A stretch of DNA of 64,000 nucleotides from Nocardia elegans NBRC 108235 (GCF_001612845.1 NZ_BDBF01000014.1:62001-126000); one strand, 5' to 3'. Positions 35,000 to 44,001 are shown, counted from the first letter of the stretch. Notes: a model not told the origin generated them from the letters alone. Made by a program: numbers and translations.

Positions 35000-35995
35000 A
35001 TGCAGTTCCAGGCGATGGTTGCGCACGAGACCGACGACGGCGTGGTCCTGGCCCGCGAGGAGGTGGGCGAGGATTTCCTCGGGCCGGGCACGGTGACGAT
35101 CAAGGTGCACTATTCGAGTGCGAACTTCAAGGACGGGCTGGCCATCACCCCGCGCGGCGGTGTGGTGCGCAATTACCCGATCATTCCCGGTATCGACCTG
35201 ACCGGCGAGGTGGTCGCCTCCGAGGACGCCGCCTTCACGGTGGGTGATCTCGTGATCGCGCACGGGTACGAGATCGGCGTGGCGCACAACGGCGGCTTCG
35301 CCGAATACGCGCGCGTGCCCGCCGAATGGGTGGTCAAGCTGGAGGGGCTGAGCCCGCGCGAGGCAGCGGCTCTCGGCACCGCGGGATTCACCGCGGCCAT
35401 GAGTGTGCAGGCACTGCTCGATCGCGGCCTGAATCCCGGTGACGGGCCGGTGCTGGTGACCGGCGCGACCGGCGGCGTCGGCAGTGTCGCGGTGGACATC
35501 CTGTCCGGCCTCGGCTACGAGGTCACCGCCTCCACCGGGAAGACCGATGCCGGCGAGTTGCTGTCCACCCTCGGCGCGGCCGCGGTGATCGGCCGTCTGC
35601 CCGAGGATCCGGATGCCAAGCCTCGTCCGCTGGGTAAGGCGCAGTGGGCCGGCGCGGTCGACAGCGTCGGCGGAAAATCGCTGGCCCACATCCTCAGCAC
35701 CGTCCGCTACGGCGGGTCGGTGGCGGTCAGCGGGCTGACCGGTGGGACCGAACTTCCCACCACCGTCATGCCGTTCATCCTGCGCGGGGTCAGTCTCCTC
35801 GGCATCGATTCGGTGAACTTCCCGATCGCGCAGCGGCGCGCGCTGTGGGCCCGGCTCGGCAAGGACCTGAAGCCCCGGCATCTGTCGACGCTGGAGCATC
35901 TCGCGCCGATCACCGAGGCGGAAGCGGTACTGCACGCCATTCGCAGCGGTCACCACTCAGGGCGCACCGTCCTCGCGGTGGCCGGCGAATTCTGA
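35000..35995 (+). CDS. YhdH/AcuI-type NADPH oxidoreductase
   Basis: A 331-residue medium-chain reductase without zinc motifs. It has the family signature YSSANFKDGLAI near residue 36 and the nucleotide loop GATGGVGSVAVDIL (about 155-168). AcuI enzymes reduce acrylyl-CoA to propionyl-CoA and protect cells from that electrophile. The annotation is by family resemblance. ATG 35000 is chosen because a TATGCT box lies 7 nt upstream, which suggests a leaderless transcript. A hairpin terminator follows at 36006-36026. Confidence 0.87.
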   Translation: MQFQAMVAHETDDGVVLAREEVGEDFLGPGTVTIKVHYSSANFKDGLAITPRGGVVRNYPIIPGIDLTGEVVASEDAAFTVGDLVIAHGYEIGVAHNGGFAEYARVPAEWVVKLEGLSPREAAALGTAGFTAAMSVQALLDRGLNPGDGPVLVTGATGGVGSVAVDILSGLGYEVTASTGKTDAGELLSTLGAAAVIGRLPEDPDAKPRPLGKAQWAGAVDSVGGKSLAHILSTVRYGGSVAVSGLTGGTELPTTVMPFILRGVSLLGIDSVNFPIAQRRALWARLGKDLKPRHLSTLEHLAPITEAEAVLHAIRSGHHSGRTVLAVAGEF

Positions 35996-36005
35996 CCGAG
36001 CGGGC

Positions 36006-36026
36006 GGGCGTCCGGATCGGACGTCC
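36006..36026 (+). terminator. Hairpin after the AcuI-type gene
   Basis: GGGCGTCCG-GAT-CGGACGTCC, a 9-bp stem with one G-T pair and a tight 3-nt loop, 11 nt after the stop codon. Confidence 0.6.
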
Positions 36027-36044
36027 GCGGCTCGCTTGCCTCAG

Positions 36045-36067
36045 TTTTGTACTGATCTATCCAAAAT
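36045..36067. promoter_or_regulatory. TetR operator, copy 1 (own gene)
   Basis: A 23-bp site of the form TTTTG-N9-ATCCAAAAT, ending 16 nt before the TetR start. It is 19/23 identical to the site at 36702-36724 before the MFS gene. The outer TTTTG/CAAAA are inverted. Confidence 0.7.
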
Positions 36068-36071
36068 GTGT

Positions 36072-36077
36072 TAGCGT
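36072..36077 (+). promoter_or_regulatory. -10 box of leaderless tetR promoter
   Basis: TAGCGT 6 nt before ATG 36084. The operator just upstream would block the -35 region. Confidence 0.45.
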
Positions 36078-36083
36078 GAGCAG

Positions 36084-36656
36084 ATGGCACGACCCAAGCA
36101 GTTCGACGAGCCGGGCGCGGTGGAAGCGGCCATGCGAGCCTTCTGGAGCGCCGGTTACGAGGGCACGTCCACCCAGGACCTCTGCGCGGCCACCGGTTTG
36201 GGCCGCTCGAGTATCTACAACACCTTCACCAGTAAGCACGATCTGTTCGAGCGGGCGCTGCGGCGGTACATGGAGACCAAGAACGCGGACACGTTCGCCT
36301 TGCTCGACGGTCCCGGTTCGGTGCGCGACAAGATCGAGGCGCTGCTGTGGCGGGTGGTGGATGCGCCCGACGACGATCCGCTGGGATGTCTGGTCGTGAA
36401 TACGACGGTGGAGATGGGCCCCCGTGACCCGGAGGTCGCCGCGATGCTGCGTGCCGACCTCGACCGTCGGATGTCCGCCCTGGTCGGCGTGATTCGTGCC
36501 GGACAGGCGTCGGGTGAGATCGATGGGCGAGCCGATCCGTCCGATCTGGCCCAATTCGTCGTCGCCACCATCGGCGGTATGCGAGTCGCGGCGCGCGGCG
36601 GCGCCTCCCGGGACACGTTGGCCGGTATCGCCGAAGTCGCCCTGCGCTGTCTCTGA
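36084..36656 (+). CDS. TetR-family regulator of the adjacent MFS pump
   Basis: A 190-residue regulator. Helix-turn-helix segment STQDLCAATGLGRSSIYNTF lies at about residues 29-48. The C-terminal domain contains GCLVVNTTVEMG, typical of the TetR subgroup that controls efflux or detoxification. It lies 82 nt upstream of an MFS transporter on the same strand. Matching 23-bp sites lie before both genes, so autoregulation and pump control are likely. No ribosome site is seen, so a leaderless mRNA is inferred. Confidence 0.88.
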   Translation: MARPKQFDEPGAVEAAMRAFWSAGYEGTSTQDLCAATGLGRSSIYNTFTSKHDLFERALRRYMETKNADTFALLDGPGSVRDKIEALLWRVVDAPDDDPLGCLVVNTTVEMGPRDPEVAAMLRADLDRRMSALVGVIRAGQASGEIDGRADPSDLAQFVVATIGGMRVAARGGASRDTLAGIAEVALRCL

Positions 36657-36701
36657 TCGACCCACCGGCCCGGCCGTCACTCGCGTTCACGCACACCTTC
36701 G

Positions 36702-36724
36702 TTTTGAACTGAATGATCCAAAAT
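36702..36724. promoter_or_regulatory. TetR operator, copy 2 (MFS gene)
   Basis: Second copy of the 23-bp TTTTG-N9-ATCCAAAAT site, directly upstream of the GGAAGGA ribosome site of the MFS gene. Confidence 0.7.
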
Positions 36725-36738
36725 CGGAAGGAAACGAA

Positions 36739-37998
36739 ATGCCCTCGGCGGTATACATAGTGGGCCTGGCGATCTTCGCGCAGGGCACGTCGGAGATGAT
36801 GCTGTCCGGCCTGCTCACGGGAATGGCCGCCGATCTCGGCGTGACCGTTCCGCAGGCCGGACTGCTGATCTCGGCCTTCGCCGTCGGCATGCTGGTGGGC
36901 GCGCCGATTCTGGCCGTCGTCACGGCGCGCTGGTCGCGGCGAACCGCGCTACTCGCGTTTCTCGCCGTCTTCGTCGCCACCCACGTCGTCGCGGCGCTGA
37001 CCTCCGACTACGGCGTCCTTGTCGGCACGCGCGTCGTCGGCGCCTTCGTCTACGCGGGTTTCTGGTCGGTGGCCTCGGCAACGGCGGTCGGGATGGTGCC
37101 GCCGACGGCTCGTGGGCGTGCGATGAGCGTCGTCGCGGGCGGGCTCACCATCGCGACCATTCTCGGATTACCCGCGGGCACCTTCATCGGTCAGCATCTG
37201 GGCTGGCGGGCGGCGTTCTGGACCGTGGCGGCCGGGTGTGCGCTGGTGATGGTCGCGGTGGCGATCGCGGTGCCCGAACAACGCGCCGAGCAGGTACCGC
37301 CGGTTCGAAAGGAATTGCGCGCCTTGACAACCCGTCCGGTGGCACTGCTGTACGGCACCACCGTGACGGCCACCGCCGCGCTGCTGGTCACCCTCGGCTA
37401 CCTCGGCGCGCTGCTCACCGAGACGACCGGGATCGGCGACAACTGGGTACCGGTGGTGCTGGGGATCTACGGGCTCGGCTCCTTCGCCGGCGTCGCGATC
37501 GGCGGACGCACCGCGGACGCCCATCCACTCCGCAGCCTCACCGTCGGCATCTCGGGCCTGGTACTGGCCTCCGCGGTGCTGGCGCTCACCGCGCACTACT
37601 GGCCGGCGGTCGCTGTGGCGTCGTTCCTGCTGGGCGCCTTCGGTTTCGGAACCAATCCGGTGTTGAACAGCCGGGTCTTCACCCTCGCGCCGGCCGCCGG
37701 AACACTCGGCGCGGCGGGCAATGTGATGGCGTTCAACGTCGGCATCACACTCGGCCCCTGGCTGGGCGGACTCGCCATCGGCGCCGGCGCGGACTACTCG
37801 GCGGTGGCCTGGATCGGCGCGGGGCTGGGCGTGCTCGCGCTGGGCCTGGTCGGGCTGAGCCGGACCGCGGGCAGGACGCGTTCGAGTACGGCGGATCGCT
37901 CCGATACGGCGGAAATCGCGGGACCGCCCACTGCCGGCGCCTCCCGGAGATCCGCGGCGGCCGACGACAGTGCGGCGGCCGTCCCGGCAGATCTGTAG
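36739..37998 (+). CDS. MFS drug efflux transporter (Cmx/DHA1-like)
   Basis: A 419-residue, 12-helix proton antiporter. The motif between helices 2 and 3 reads GAPILAVVTARWSRR, and motif C-like GLPAGTFIG follows in helix 5, as in drug:H+ antiporters such as the Cmx/CmlR chloramphenicol exporters. Substrates cannot be known from sequence. ATG 36739 follows GGAAGGA. The C-terminal 45 residues are a hydrophilic Ala/Ser tail. It is controlled by the upstream TetR gene, judged from the shared operators. Confidence 0.9.
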   Translation: MPSAVYIVGLAIFAQGTSEMMLSGLLTGMAADLGVTVPQAGLLISAFAVGMLVGAPILAVVTARWSRRTALLAFLAVFVATHVVAALTSDYGVLVGTRVVGAFVYAGFWSVASATAVGMVPPTARGRAMSVVAGGLTIATILGLPAGTFIGQHLGWRAAFWTVAAGCALVMVAVAIAVPEQRAEQVPPVRKELRALTTRPVALLYGTTVTATAALLVTLGYLGALLTETTGIGDNWVPVVLGIYGLGSFAGVAIGGRTADAHPLRSLTVGISGLVLASAVLALTAHYWPAVAVASFLLGAFGFGTNPVLNSRVFTLAPAAGTLGAAGNVMAFNVGITLGPWLGGLAIGAGADYSAVAWIGAGLGVLALGLVGLSRTAGRTRSSTADRSDTAEIAGPPTAGASRRSAAADDSAAAVPADL

Positions 37999-38046
37999 GG
38001 TCCGGACCGGCGCGGAGGTGCGATGTCATACCTCCGCGCTGATCCC

Positions 38047-39927
38047 TTATGCCGCAGCAACTTCCGTACCGTCGGCGAACTGGGTGCGGTAGAGCTCTGC
38101 GTATCTTCCCTCTTCGGCGAGCAGCTGCGCATGACTGCCCCGCTCGACGATCCGCCCGTCCTCGACCACCAGGATCTCGTCCGCATTCCGGATGGTCGAC
38201 AGCCTGTGCGCGATGACCAGGGCGGTCCGCCCTTCCAGCGCCTCGGTCAGGGCCTCCTGCACCGCGGCCTCGGAGGTGGAATCCAGGGAGGCGGTGGCCT
38301 CGTCGAGGATGACGACCTGCGGCTGTTTGAGCAGCAGCCGGGCGATGGTCAACCGTTGGCGTTCGCCGCCGGACAACCGGTATCCGCGTTCGCCGACCAC
38401 GGTGTCCAAACCGTCGGGCAGCGCGTCGATCACCGTGCGCAACCGTGCCCGCTCCAGTGCATCCCACAACTCCGCCTCGCTCGCCTCGGGCCGGGCGAGC
38501 AACAGATTGGCGCGAATGCTGTCGTGGAACAGGTGGCCGTCCTGCGTGACGAGTCCGACCGTGTCCTGGATCGAGCGCGTGCTCAGCTCCCGCACGTCGA
38601 CACCGTTGAGCTTCACCGCGCCGTCGTCCACGTCGTAGAGCCGCGAAACCAGTTGCGCGATGGTCGATTTGCCCGCGCCCGAGGATCCGACCAGGGCGAT
38701 CATCCGCCCCGGCTCGGCATGCAGCGATATATCGTGCAGCACCTCGCTGCCGCCGCGATGGTCGAGCGTCGAGACATCCTCCAGCGACGCCAGCGAGACC
38801 TTGTCGGCCGACGGATAACCGAAACGCACGCGGTCGAATTCGACCGACACCGGTCCCGCCGGAACCGCCACCGCATTCGGCGCATCCTGGATCAGCGGCT
38901 TCAGATCGAGAATTTCGAAGACCCGCTCGAAGCTCACCAGCGCCGACATGATGTCCACCCGAGCGCTGGCCAGCGCCGTCAGCGGGGTGTAGAGCCGGGT
39001 CAGCAGCAGCGAGAGCGCGACCACCGCACCGGCATCGAGCTGTCCGCGCAGGGCGTACCAGCCGCCGAGGCCGTAGACCAATGCCACGGCGAGCGCGGAT
39101 ACCAGCGTCAACGCGGTGACGAACACCGTCTGCAGCATCGCCGTCCGCACGCCGATATCGCGTACCCGCCCGGCGCGCACCGCGAATTCCGCGGACTCCT
39201 GATCCGGGCGTCCGAACAGTTTCACCAGTGTCGCGCCGGGAGCCGAGAACCGCTCGGTCATCTGGGTGCTCATCGAGGCGTTGAGCTGGGCGGCCTCGCG
39301 CTGGATGCTCGCGATCCGGGTGCCCATCTTGCGGGCGGGAAACATGAACAGCGGCAACAGGATCAGTGCCAGCAGGGTGATCTGCCAGGACAGCCGCACC
39401 ATCACCGCCACGGTCAACAGCAGCGTCACGATATTGGTGACCACGCCGGACAGGGTCGTGCTGAACGCGCGCTGGGCGCCGATCACGTCGTTGTTGAGCC
39501 GGCTGACCAGCGCCCCTGTGCGAGTGCGGGTGAAGAAGGCGACGGGCATCTTCTGCACGTGGTCGAACACCGCGGTGCGCAGATCGAGAATCAACCCCTC
39601 CCCGATCCGCGCGGACAGCCACCTGATCACGATGCCCAGGCCCGCGTCCAGCACGGCCACCAGTGCGATCACCGCCGCGAGGGTGAGGACCGAGTGCGGC
39701 GCGGCATGGCCCACGATGTCGTTGACCACTCGCCCGGCCAGCACCGGGTTGGCCACCGTGAGCAATGCCGACGCGATGCTGAAGACCAGGAAGCCGATGA
39801 GCTGAGCTCGATGCGGGCGCGCGAATCGCATAATGCGCGCGGCCGTCTCCCGGCGCAGACCACGCCGCTGCTGGGGTGCGTGCGCCTGCCGGTACAGCTG
39901 ACTCCACGCGACCGATTCGATGCTCAT
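38047..39927 (-). CDS. ABC exporter, fused permease and ATPase
   Basis: A 626-residue half-transporter with six membrane helices (about 35-330) and a nucleotide-binding domain (about 370-610). It has Walker A GSSGAGKST, signature LSGGERQR, Walker B VVILDEATASLD and the H-loop IAHRLST. These are multidrug/lipid exporters that dimerise. ATG 39927 is chosen because GGAAGGAG lies 6 nt upstream. Its promoter carries a SoxR-like box shared with the divergent quinone oxidoreductase, which suggests export of a redox-active compound (inference). Confidence 0.93.
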   Translation of the reverse strand: MSIESVAWSQLYRQAHAPQQRRGLRRETAARIMRFARPHRAQLIGFLVFSIASALLTVANPVLAGRVVNDIVGHAAPHSVLTLAAVIALVAVLDAGLGIVIRWLSARIGEGLILDLRTAVFDHVQKMPVAFFTRTRTGALVSRLNNDVIGAQRAFSTTLSGVVTNIVTLLLTVAVMVRLSWQITLLALILLPLFMFPARKMGTRIASIQREAAQLNASMSTQMTERFSAPGATLVKLFGRPDQESAEFAVRAGRVRDIGVRTAMLQTVFVTALTLVSALAVALVYGLGGWYALRGQLDAGAVVALSLLLTRLYTPLTALASARVDIMSALVSFERVFEILDLKPLIQDAPNAVAVPAGPVSVEFDRVRFGYPSADKVSLASLEDVSTLDHRGGSEVLHDISLHAEPGRMIALVGSSGAGKSTIAQLVSRLYDVDDGAVKLNGVDVRELSTRSIQDTVGLVTQDGHLFHDSIRANLLLARPEASEAELWDALERARLRTVIDALPDGLDTVVGERGYRLSGGERQRLTIARLLLKQPQVVILDEATASLDSTSEAAVQEALTEALEGRTALVIAHRLSTIRNADEILVVEDGRIVERGSHAQLLAEEGRYAELYRTQFADGTEVAAA

Positions 39928-39972
39928 CCGCATCTCCTTCCGCTGCCGGGTTCATTCAACTCCGGGCCACCG

Positions 39973-40003
39973 ACATTAAGACCTCAACAAAGGTTGAGAG
40001 CAA
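39973..40003 (-). promoter_or_regulatory. MerR/SoxR-type promoter with 19-bp spacer
   Basis: On the minus strand -35 TTGCTC and -10 TAATGT are separated by 19 bp. The spacer contains the dyad CTCAAC/GTTGAG. Read on the plus strand, CCTCAA-N6-TTGAGA (39982-39999) matches the SoxR box CCTCAA-N6-TTGAGG at 11 of 12 defined bases. The overlong spacer is typical of promoters activated by MerR-family proteins. Confidence 0.65.
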
Positions 40004-40089
40004 GTAGTCCCGGTTCGCCACGGGCGAAACGCGCCGGGCGACGGGCGCTGCGCTCGGCCGCGGTCCGTCCGCCTCCTAAGGTCGACATC

Positions 40090-41007
40090 ATGTCGTCGAA
40101 CCACAGCATGCGAGCGATCCAGTACGAGCGAGTGGGTGGACCCGAGGTGCTGACGCAGGTGGAGGTGCCGATTCCGGACCCCGCCGGAGAGCAGGTGCGG
40201 GTGGCGATCCGGGCCGCCGGCGTCAATCCGGCCGATTGGAAGATGCGCGCCGGCCTGATGCCCGGTCCGCCCGGATTCCCGCGCCGCGCCGGATTCGAGA
40301 TCGCGGGCGTGGTCGACGCCGCCGGCCCCGACGCCCGGTTCCGGCCGGGTGACGAAGTGCTGGGCTGGGCACAGGGTGGCGGCTACGCGGAGTACGCGCT
40401 GGGCACCCAGCTCGTCGCCAAACCGGCGGAGTTGTCCTTCCCCGAGGCCGCGGCGATCCCGGTCGCCGCCAATACGGCCGGTACCGGACTGGACGAACTG
40501 GCCGTGAAGTCGGGCGAGACGGTGGTGGTGAACGGCGCCTCGGGCGCGGTCGGCGCGTTCGTGGTGCAGTTGGCCCGGGCGCGCGGGGCCACGGTCGTCG
40601 GCACCGCCTCGGCCGCCAATCAGGAGGTCGTGCGCACGCTGGGTGCGGTGCCGACCACCTACGGTCCCGGCGTCGCCGACCGCGTGCGCGAGCTGGCCCC
40701 GCACGGAGTCGACGCGGTCTACGACTGCGCCGGTCACGGATTCCTGGACGCCGCAATCGAATTGCGGGGCGGAACCGATCGGATCATCACCATCGCCGAC
40801 GGCGCCGCAGCCGACAAGGGCGTCACCTTCTTCGCTCGCACCGGCGGCCCCGCCCTCGACATCGTGGCCCGCGTCGCGCAGCTCGTCGCCGCGGGGGAAT
40901 TCCGCCTGCCCGGCGCCGCACGTACGTACCTGCTGTCCGAGGCCGCCGCCGCCCAGCGCGACAGCGAAACCGGCCACGGACTCGGCAAAATCGTCCTGCT
41001 CCCGTAG
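40090..41007 (+). CDS. NADPH quinone-oxidoreductase-like protein (MDR)
   Basis: A 305-residue zinc-free medium-chain reductase. The N-terminal GroES-like half contains AAGVNPADWKMRAG (about 38-51), and the nucleotide loop NGASGAVGAFVVQLA lies at about 149-163. Members reduce quinones or enals with NADPH. ATG 40090 follows TAAGG. ATG 40108 is also possible. It diverges from an ABC exporter across a SoxR-like box, so a joint response to redox-cycling compounds is plausible. Confidence 0.87.
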   Translation: MSSNHSMRAIQYERVGGPEVLTQVEVPIPDPAGEQVRVAIRAAGVNPADWKMRAGLMPGPPGFPRRAGFEIAGVVDAAGPDARFRPGDEVLGWAQGGGYAEYALGTQLVAKPAELSFPEAAAIPVAANTAGTGLDELAVKSGETVVVNGASGAVGAFVVQLARARGATVVGTASAANQEVVRTLGAVPTTYGPGVADRVRELAPHGVDAVYDCAGHGFLDAAIELRGGTDRIITIADGAAADKGVTFFARTGGPALDIVARVAQLVAAGEFRLPGAARTYLLSEAAAAQRDSETGHGLGKIVLLP

Positions 41008-41030
41008 CCGCTCCGGAGAACTTCGCGTTC

Positions 41031-41036
41031 TACGCT
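41031..41036 (+). promoter_or_regulatory. -10 box of leaderless promoter (FAD/Fe-S dehydrogenase)
   Basis: TACGCT 6 nt before ATG 41043, with no ribosome site. Confidence 0.45.
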
Positions 41037-41042
41037 GGCGAT

Positions 41043-43814
41043 ATGACCGACTCCTGGGTGCGGGCCTTGCGAGACCGGATCGACGGCGAGGTCGACGACG
41101 ACGCTCGACGCCGCGCGGAGTATTCCTCGGACGCCTCGAACTACCGCGTCCTCCCGGCGGCGGTGATCTACCCGCGCGGGGACGAGGATGTGGCCACGGC
41201 CGTGCGGTTCGCCCGCGAGGAAGGCAGGCCGATCACCGCGCGCGGTGGCGGAACCTCCGTGGCGGGCAATGCGATCGGGCCCGGACTGATCCTCGACTTC
41301 AGCCGGTACATGAACGCCGTACTGTCGATCGACGCCGACCGCCGCTGCGCCCGGGTGCAGCCGGGGGTCGTGCTGTCCGGCCTGCAAGAGGCCACCGGCC
41401 GGCACGGCCTGCGACTGGGCCCCGACCCGTCGACGCAGAACCGCTGCACGCTCGGCGGCATGATCGGTAACAACGCCTGCGGCCCCCGCGCGGTGGCCTG
41501 GGGGCGCACCTCCGATACCGTGCGTGAGCTGCGCATTCTCGACGGCACCGGCACCGAGCTCGGCCTGGGTACCGATCTGTCGGTGGTGGCGGGGCTGGCC
41601 GAGTTCACGCGTCGCAATCTGGCGACGCTGCGCACCGAGCTGGGCCGGTTCGACCGGCAGGCCTCGGGATACGGACTGCAGTATCTGACCCCCGAACGCG
41701 GTGCGTCGGTCGCCAAGGCATTCGTCGGGTCCGAGGGCACCTGCGGCCTCGTGCTCGACGCGACCGTGGATCTGGTCCCGTTGCCGAGCGCGACCGCGGT
41801 CGCGGTCCTCGGATATCCCGATATGCCCGCCGCCGCCGACGACGTGAAAGCGGTCATGGCGGGCCGGCCGATCGCGGTCGAGGGCTTGGACGCCCGCCTG
41901 GTGGATGTCGTGCGTGCGCACGGACGCCCGGTACCCGAACTACCCGCCGGCGGTGCCTGGCTGTTCGTCGAATTCGCCGGGGACACCGGAGAATCCGCCT
42001 ACGAGAGTGCGGCCGCGGTCACCACCGCCTGCGCAGCACTCGACACCCGGATCGTCACCGACGATCGAACGGCGGCCCGGCTGTGGCGGATTCGCGCCGA
42101 CGGCGCCGGCCTCGCCGGGCGCACACCCGCCGGCGAACCGGCCTGGCCGGGCTGGGAGGACGCCGCGGTCCCGCCCGAACGGCTCGGTGACTACCTTCGC
42201 GATTTCGATCGGCTGATGCGTGATCACCGGGTGGACGGCCTGCTGTACGGCCACATCGGTGACGGGTGCATCCACGTCCGGCTGGATCTTCCGATCGCCC
42301 GTGCGCCACAACGGTTCCGCGACTTCCTGTTCGACGCCACCGATCTGGTGGTGCGCTACGGCGGATCGGCCTCCGGTGAACACGGGGACGGCCGCGCCCG
42401 TTCGGAACTGCTGTCGCGCATGTACTCACCGGACGCCTTGCGCGTATTCGCCGAATTCAAAGGGCTTTTCGATCCGGATGCGATCCTGAACCCCGGCGTT
42501 CTGGTTCGCCCCGCACCGGTCGACACCGATCTGCGTCTGCCCGGGCTGCGCCCGGTTCCGGCCGCGGGCGGTTTCGCGTTCACCGCCGACGGCGATATCG
42601 GCACGGCGGTGCACCGCTGCGTCGGGGTCGGAAAATGTCGCGCCGACACCCGCGCGACCGGTGGTTTCATGTGCCCGTCCTACCTCGCCACCGCGGATGA
42701 GAAGGACAGCACCAGGGGCCGGGCGCGCGTGTTGCAGGAGGTGGTCCGAGGCGCGCTCGACTGGCGCGACGAGGCGGTCGCGCAGTCGCTGGACCTGTGC
42801 CTGTCGTGCCGGGCCTGCTCCTCCGACTGCCCGGCCGGTGTCGATATGGCGACCTACAAATCCGAAACGCTGTATCGCGCGTACCGGGGACGGCCGCGCC
42901 CGATCGACCACTATGTGCTCGGCCGGTTGCCGCAGTGGCTGGCGGTGGGCACCAGGATGCCCCGAACCGTGAACGCGCTCACCGGCATTCGATGGTTACG
43001 GCGGGCGGGTATGCGCGCGGCCGGAATGGATCCGCGGCGTCCCGCGCCGCGACTGGCGCCGCGCTCGTTCCGTAGCCGGTGGGCGGACCGCGGGAGCGAC
43101 CGGCATCCGGACGGCCCGGTGGCGATGCTGTGGATCGACAGCTTCACCGATGCCTTCGCCCCGGAAATCGGCTGGGCCGCAGTGGAAATCGTGGAATCGG
43201 CCGGATATCGGGTCCGCATCCCGGAGCGCCGGGTGTGCTGTGGCCTCACCTGGATCAGCACCGGCCAGCTCGACGGGGCGCGACAGCGATTGCGAGCCGC
43301 CCTGGACGCACTCGACGACCACGTTCGACAGGGCGGCCCGGTGATCGGCCTGGAGCCCTCGTGCACGGCGGCGCTGCGAGCGGATCTCCCGCAGTTGCTA
43401 CCCGACGATCCGCGCGCGGCGAGTACCGCCCGGGCCGTGCGCACTCTCGCCGAATTCCTGACGGAGCAACCGGATTGGCAGCCACCGGACCGATCGGGCG
43501 AGTCGGTGGTGCTGCAGCCGCATTGTCATCAGCATGCCGTGACGGGCTTCGACGCCGATCGGCGGCTATTGCGGCGAATGGGGGCCGAGATCACCGAAAT
43601 TAGTGGATGCTGTGGACTTGCCGGGAACTTCGGAATGCAATCCGGGCATTACGAGATTTCCGTCGCGGTAGCGGAGGGCGGATTACTCCCGGCATTACAG
43701 GCGGCCGATCCGGAGACACCCTTCCTGGCGGACGGATTCTCGTGCCGCACCCAGGCCGATCACCTGGCCGGGCGCCGGGGCCGTCACCTCGCGCAATATC
43801 TGACTGATCGATGA
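41043..43814 (+). CDS. FAD-linked dehydrogenase fused to Fe-S (GlpC-like) domain
   Basis: A 923-residue protein. The FAD-binding PCMH/VAO domain (about 35-500) has ARGGGTSVAGNA and GHIGDGCIHV. It is followed by a ferredoxin-like part with CLSCRACSSDCPAG (about 585-598) and a two-CCG-domain region with GCCGLAGNFG near residue 855. This fusion is found in D-lactate, glycolate or 2-hydroxyglutarate dehydrogenases that pass electrons to quinones. The substrate is not decided by sequence. A partial first cluster motif (CVGVGKC...MCPSY) precedes the CLSC motif. A TACGCT box 6 nt upstream suggests a leaderless transcript. Confidence 0.9.
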   Translation: MTDSWVRALRDRIDGEVDDDARRRAEYSSDASNYRVLPAAVIYPRGDEDVATAVRFAREEGRPITARGGGTSVAGNAIGPGLILDFSRYMNAVLSIDADRRCARVQPGVVLSGLQEATGRHGLRLGPDPSTQNRCTLGGMIGNNACGPRAVAWGRTSDTVRELRILDGTGTELGLGTDLSVVAGLAEFTRRNLATLRTELGRFDRQASGYGLQYLTPERGASVAKAFVGSEGTCGLVLDATVDLVPLPSATAVAVLGYPDMPAAADDVKAVMAGRPIAVEGLDARLVDVVRAHGRPVPELPAGGAWLFVEFAGDTGESAYESAAAVTTACAALDTRIVTDDRTAARLWRIRADGAGLAGRTPAGEPAWPGWEDAAVPPERLGDYLRDFDRLMRDHRVDGLLYGHIGDGCIHVRLDLPIARAPQRFRDFLFDATDLVVRYGGSASGEHGDGRARSELLSRMYSPDALRVFAEFKGLFDPDAILNPGVLVRPAPVDTDLRLPGLRPVPAAGGFAFTADGDIGTAVHRCVGVGKCRADTRATGGFMCPSYLATADEKDSTRGRARVLQEVVRGALDWRDEAVAQSLDLCLSCRACSSDCPAGVDMATYKSETLYRAYRGRPRPIDHYVLGRLPQWLAVGTRMPRTVNALTGIRWLRRAGMRAAGMDPRRPAPRLAPRSFRSRWADRGSDRHPDGPVAMLWIDSFTDAFAPEIGWAAVEIVESAGYRVRIPERRVCCGLTWISTGQLDGARQRLRAALDALDDHVRQGGPVIGLEPSCTAALRADLPQLLPDDPRAASTARAVRTLAEFLTEQPDWQPPDRSGESVVLQPHCHQHAVTGFDADRRLLRRMGAEITEISGCCGLAGNFGMQSGHYEISVAVAEGGLLPALQAADPETPFLADGFSCRTQADHLAGRRGRHLAQYLTDR

Positions 43815-43854
43815 TTCAGATGACGGGAGGTCGCGCCAGTGATTCACCGCGCAC

Positions 43855-43880
43855 GCCCGCCGCGCCGAGTGGCGGCGGGC
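43855..43880 (-). terminator. Hairpin after the 34-residue peptide gene
   Basis: Stem GCCCGCCGC / GCGGCGGGC with an 8-nt loop, 17 nt after the stop of the small peptide gene on the minus strand and also downstream of the convergent dehydrogenase gene. Confidence 0.65.
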
Positions 43881-43896
43881 GAGGGCGGTGCCGGGA

Positions 43897-44001
43897 TCAG
43901 CTACCGAACGGCAGGGTGCCCGGAGGGATCTGGTAGCCCGAGCTACCGGCGGATACTCCGCCCCACGCGTTGAGCAGCCAATTCAGAATGTTGGTAAGCA
44001 T
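43897..44001 (-). CDS. 34-residue peptide of unknown function
   Basis: Short gene starting ATG with a near-perfect GGAGGTG 4-5 nt upstream and ending just before a hairpin terminator. The peptide begins MLTNILNWLLNAWGG, an amphipathic helix rich in Leu, Trp and Asn, followed by a Gly/Ser stretch and a Pro-rich end. It has no classical signal peptide. Its form resembles small membrane-active or envelope peptides of mycolate-producing bacteria, but no homologue is recognised. The strong ribosome site and terminator support it as a real gene. Confidence 0.6.
   Translation of the reverse strand: MLTNILNWLLNAWGGVSAGSSGYQIPPGTLPFGS

Noticed and set aside
38023..41007. Apparent 994-codon plus-strand ORF
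   Set aside because: The first ~690 codons are antisense to the ABC exporter. Only the part from 40090 is a real gene (quinone oxidoreductase).
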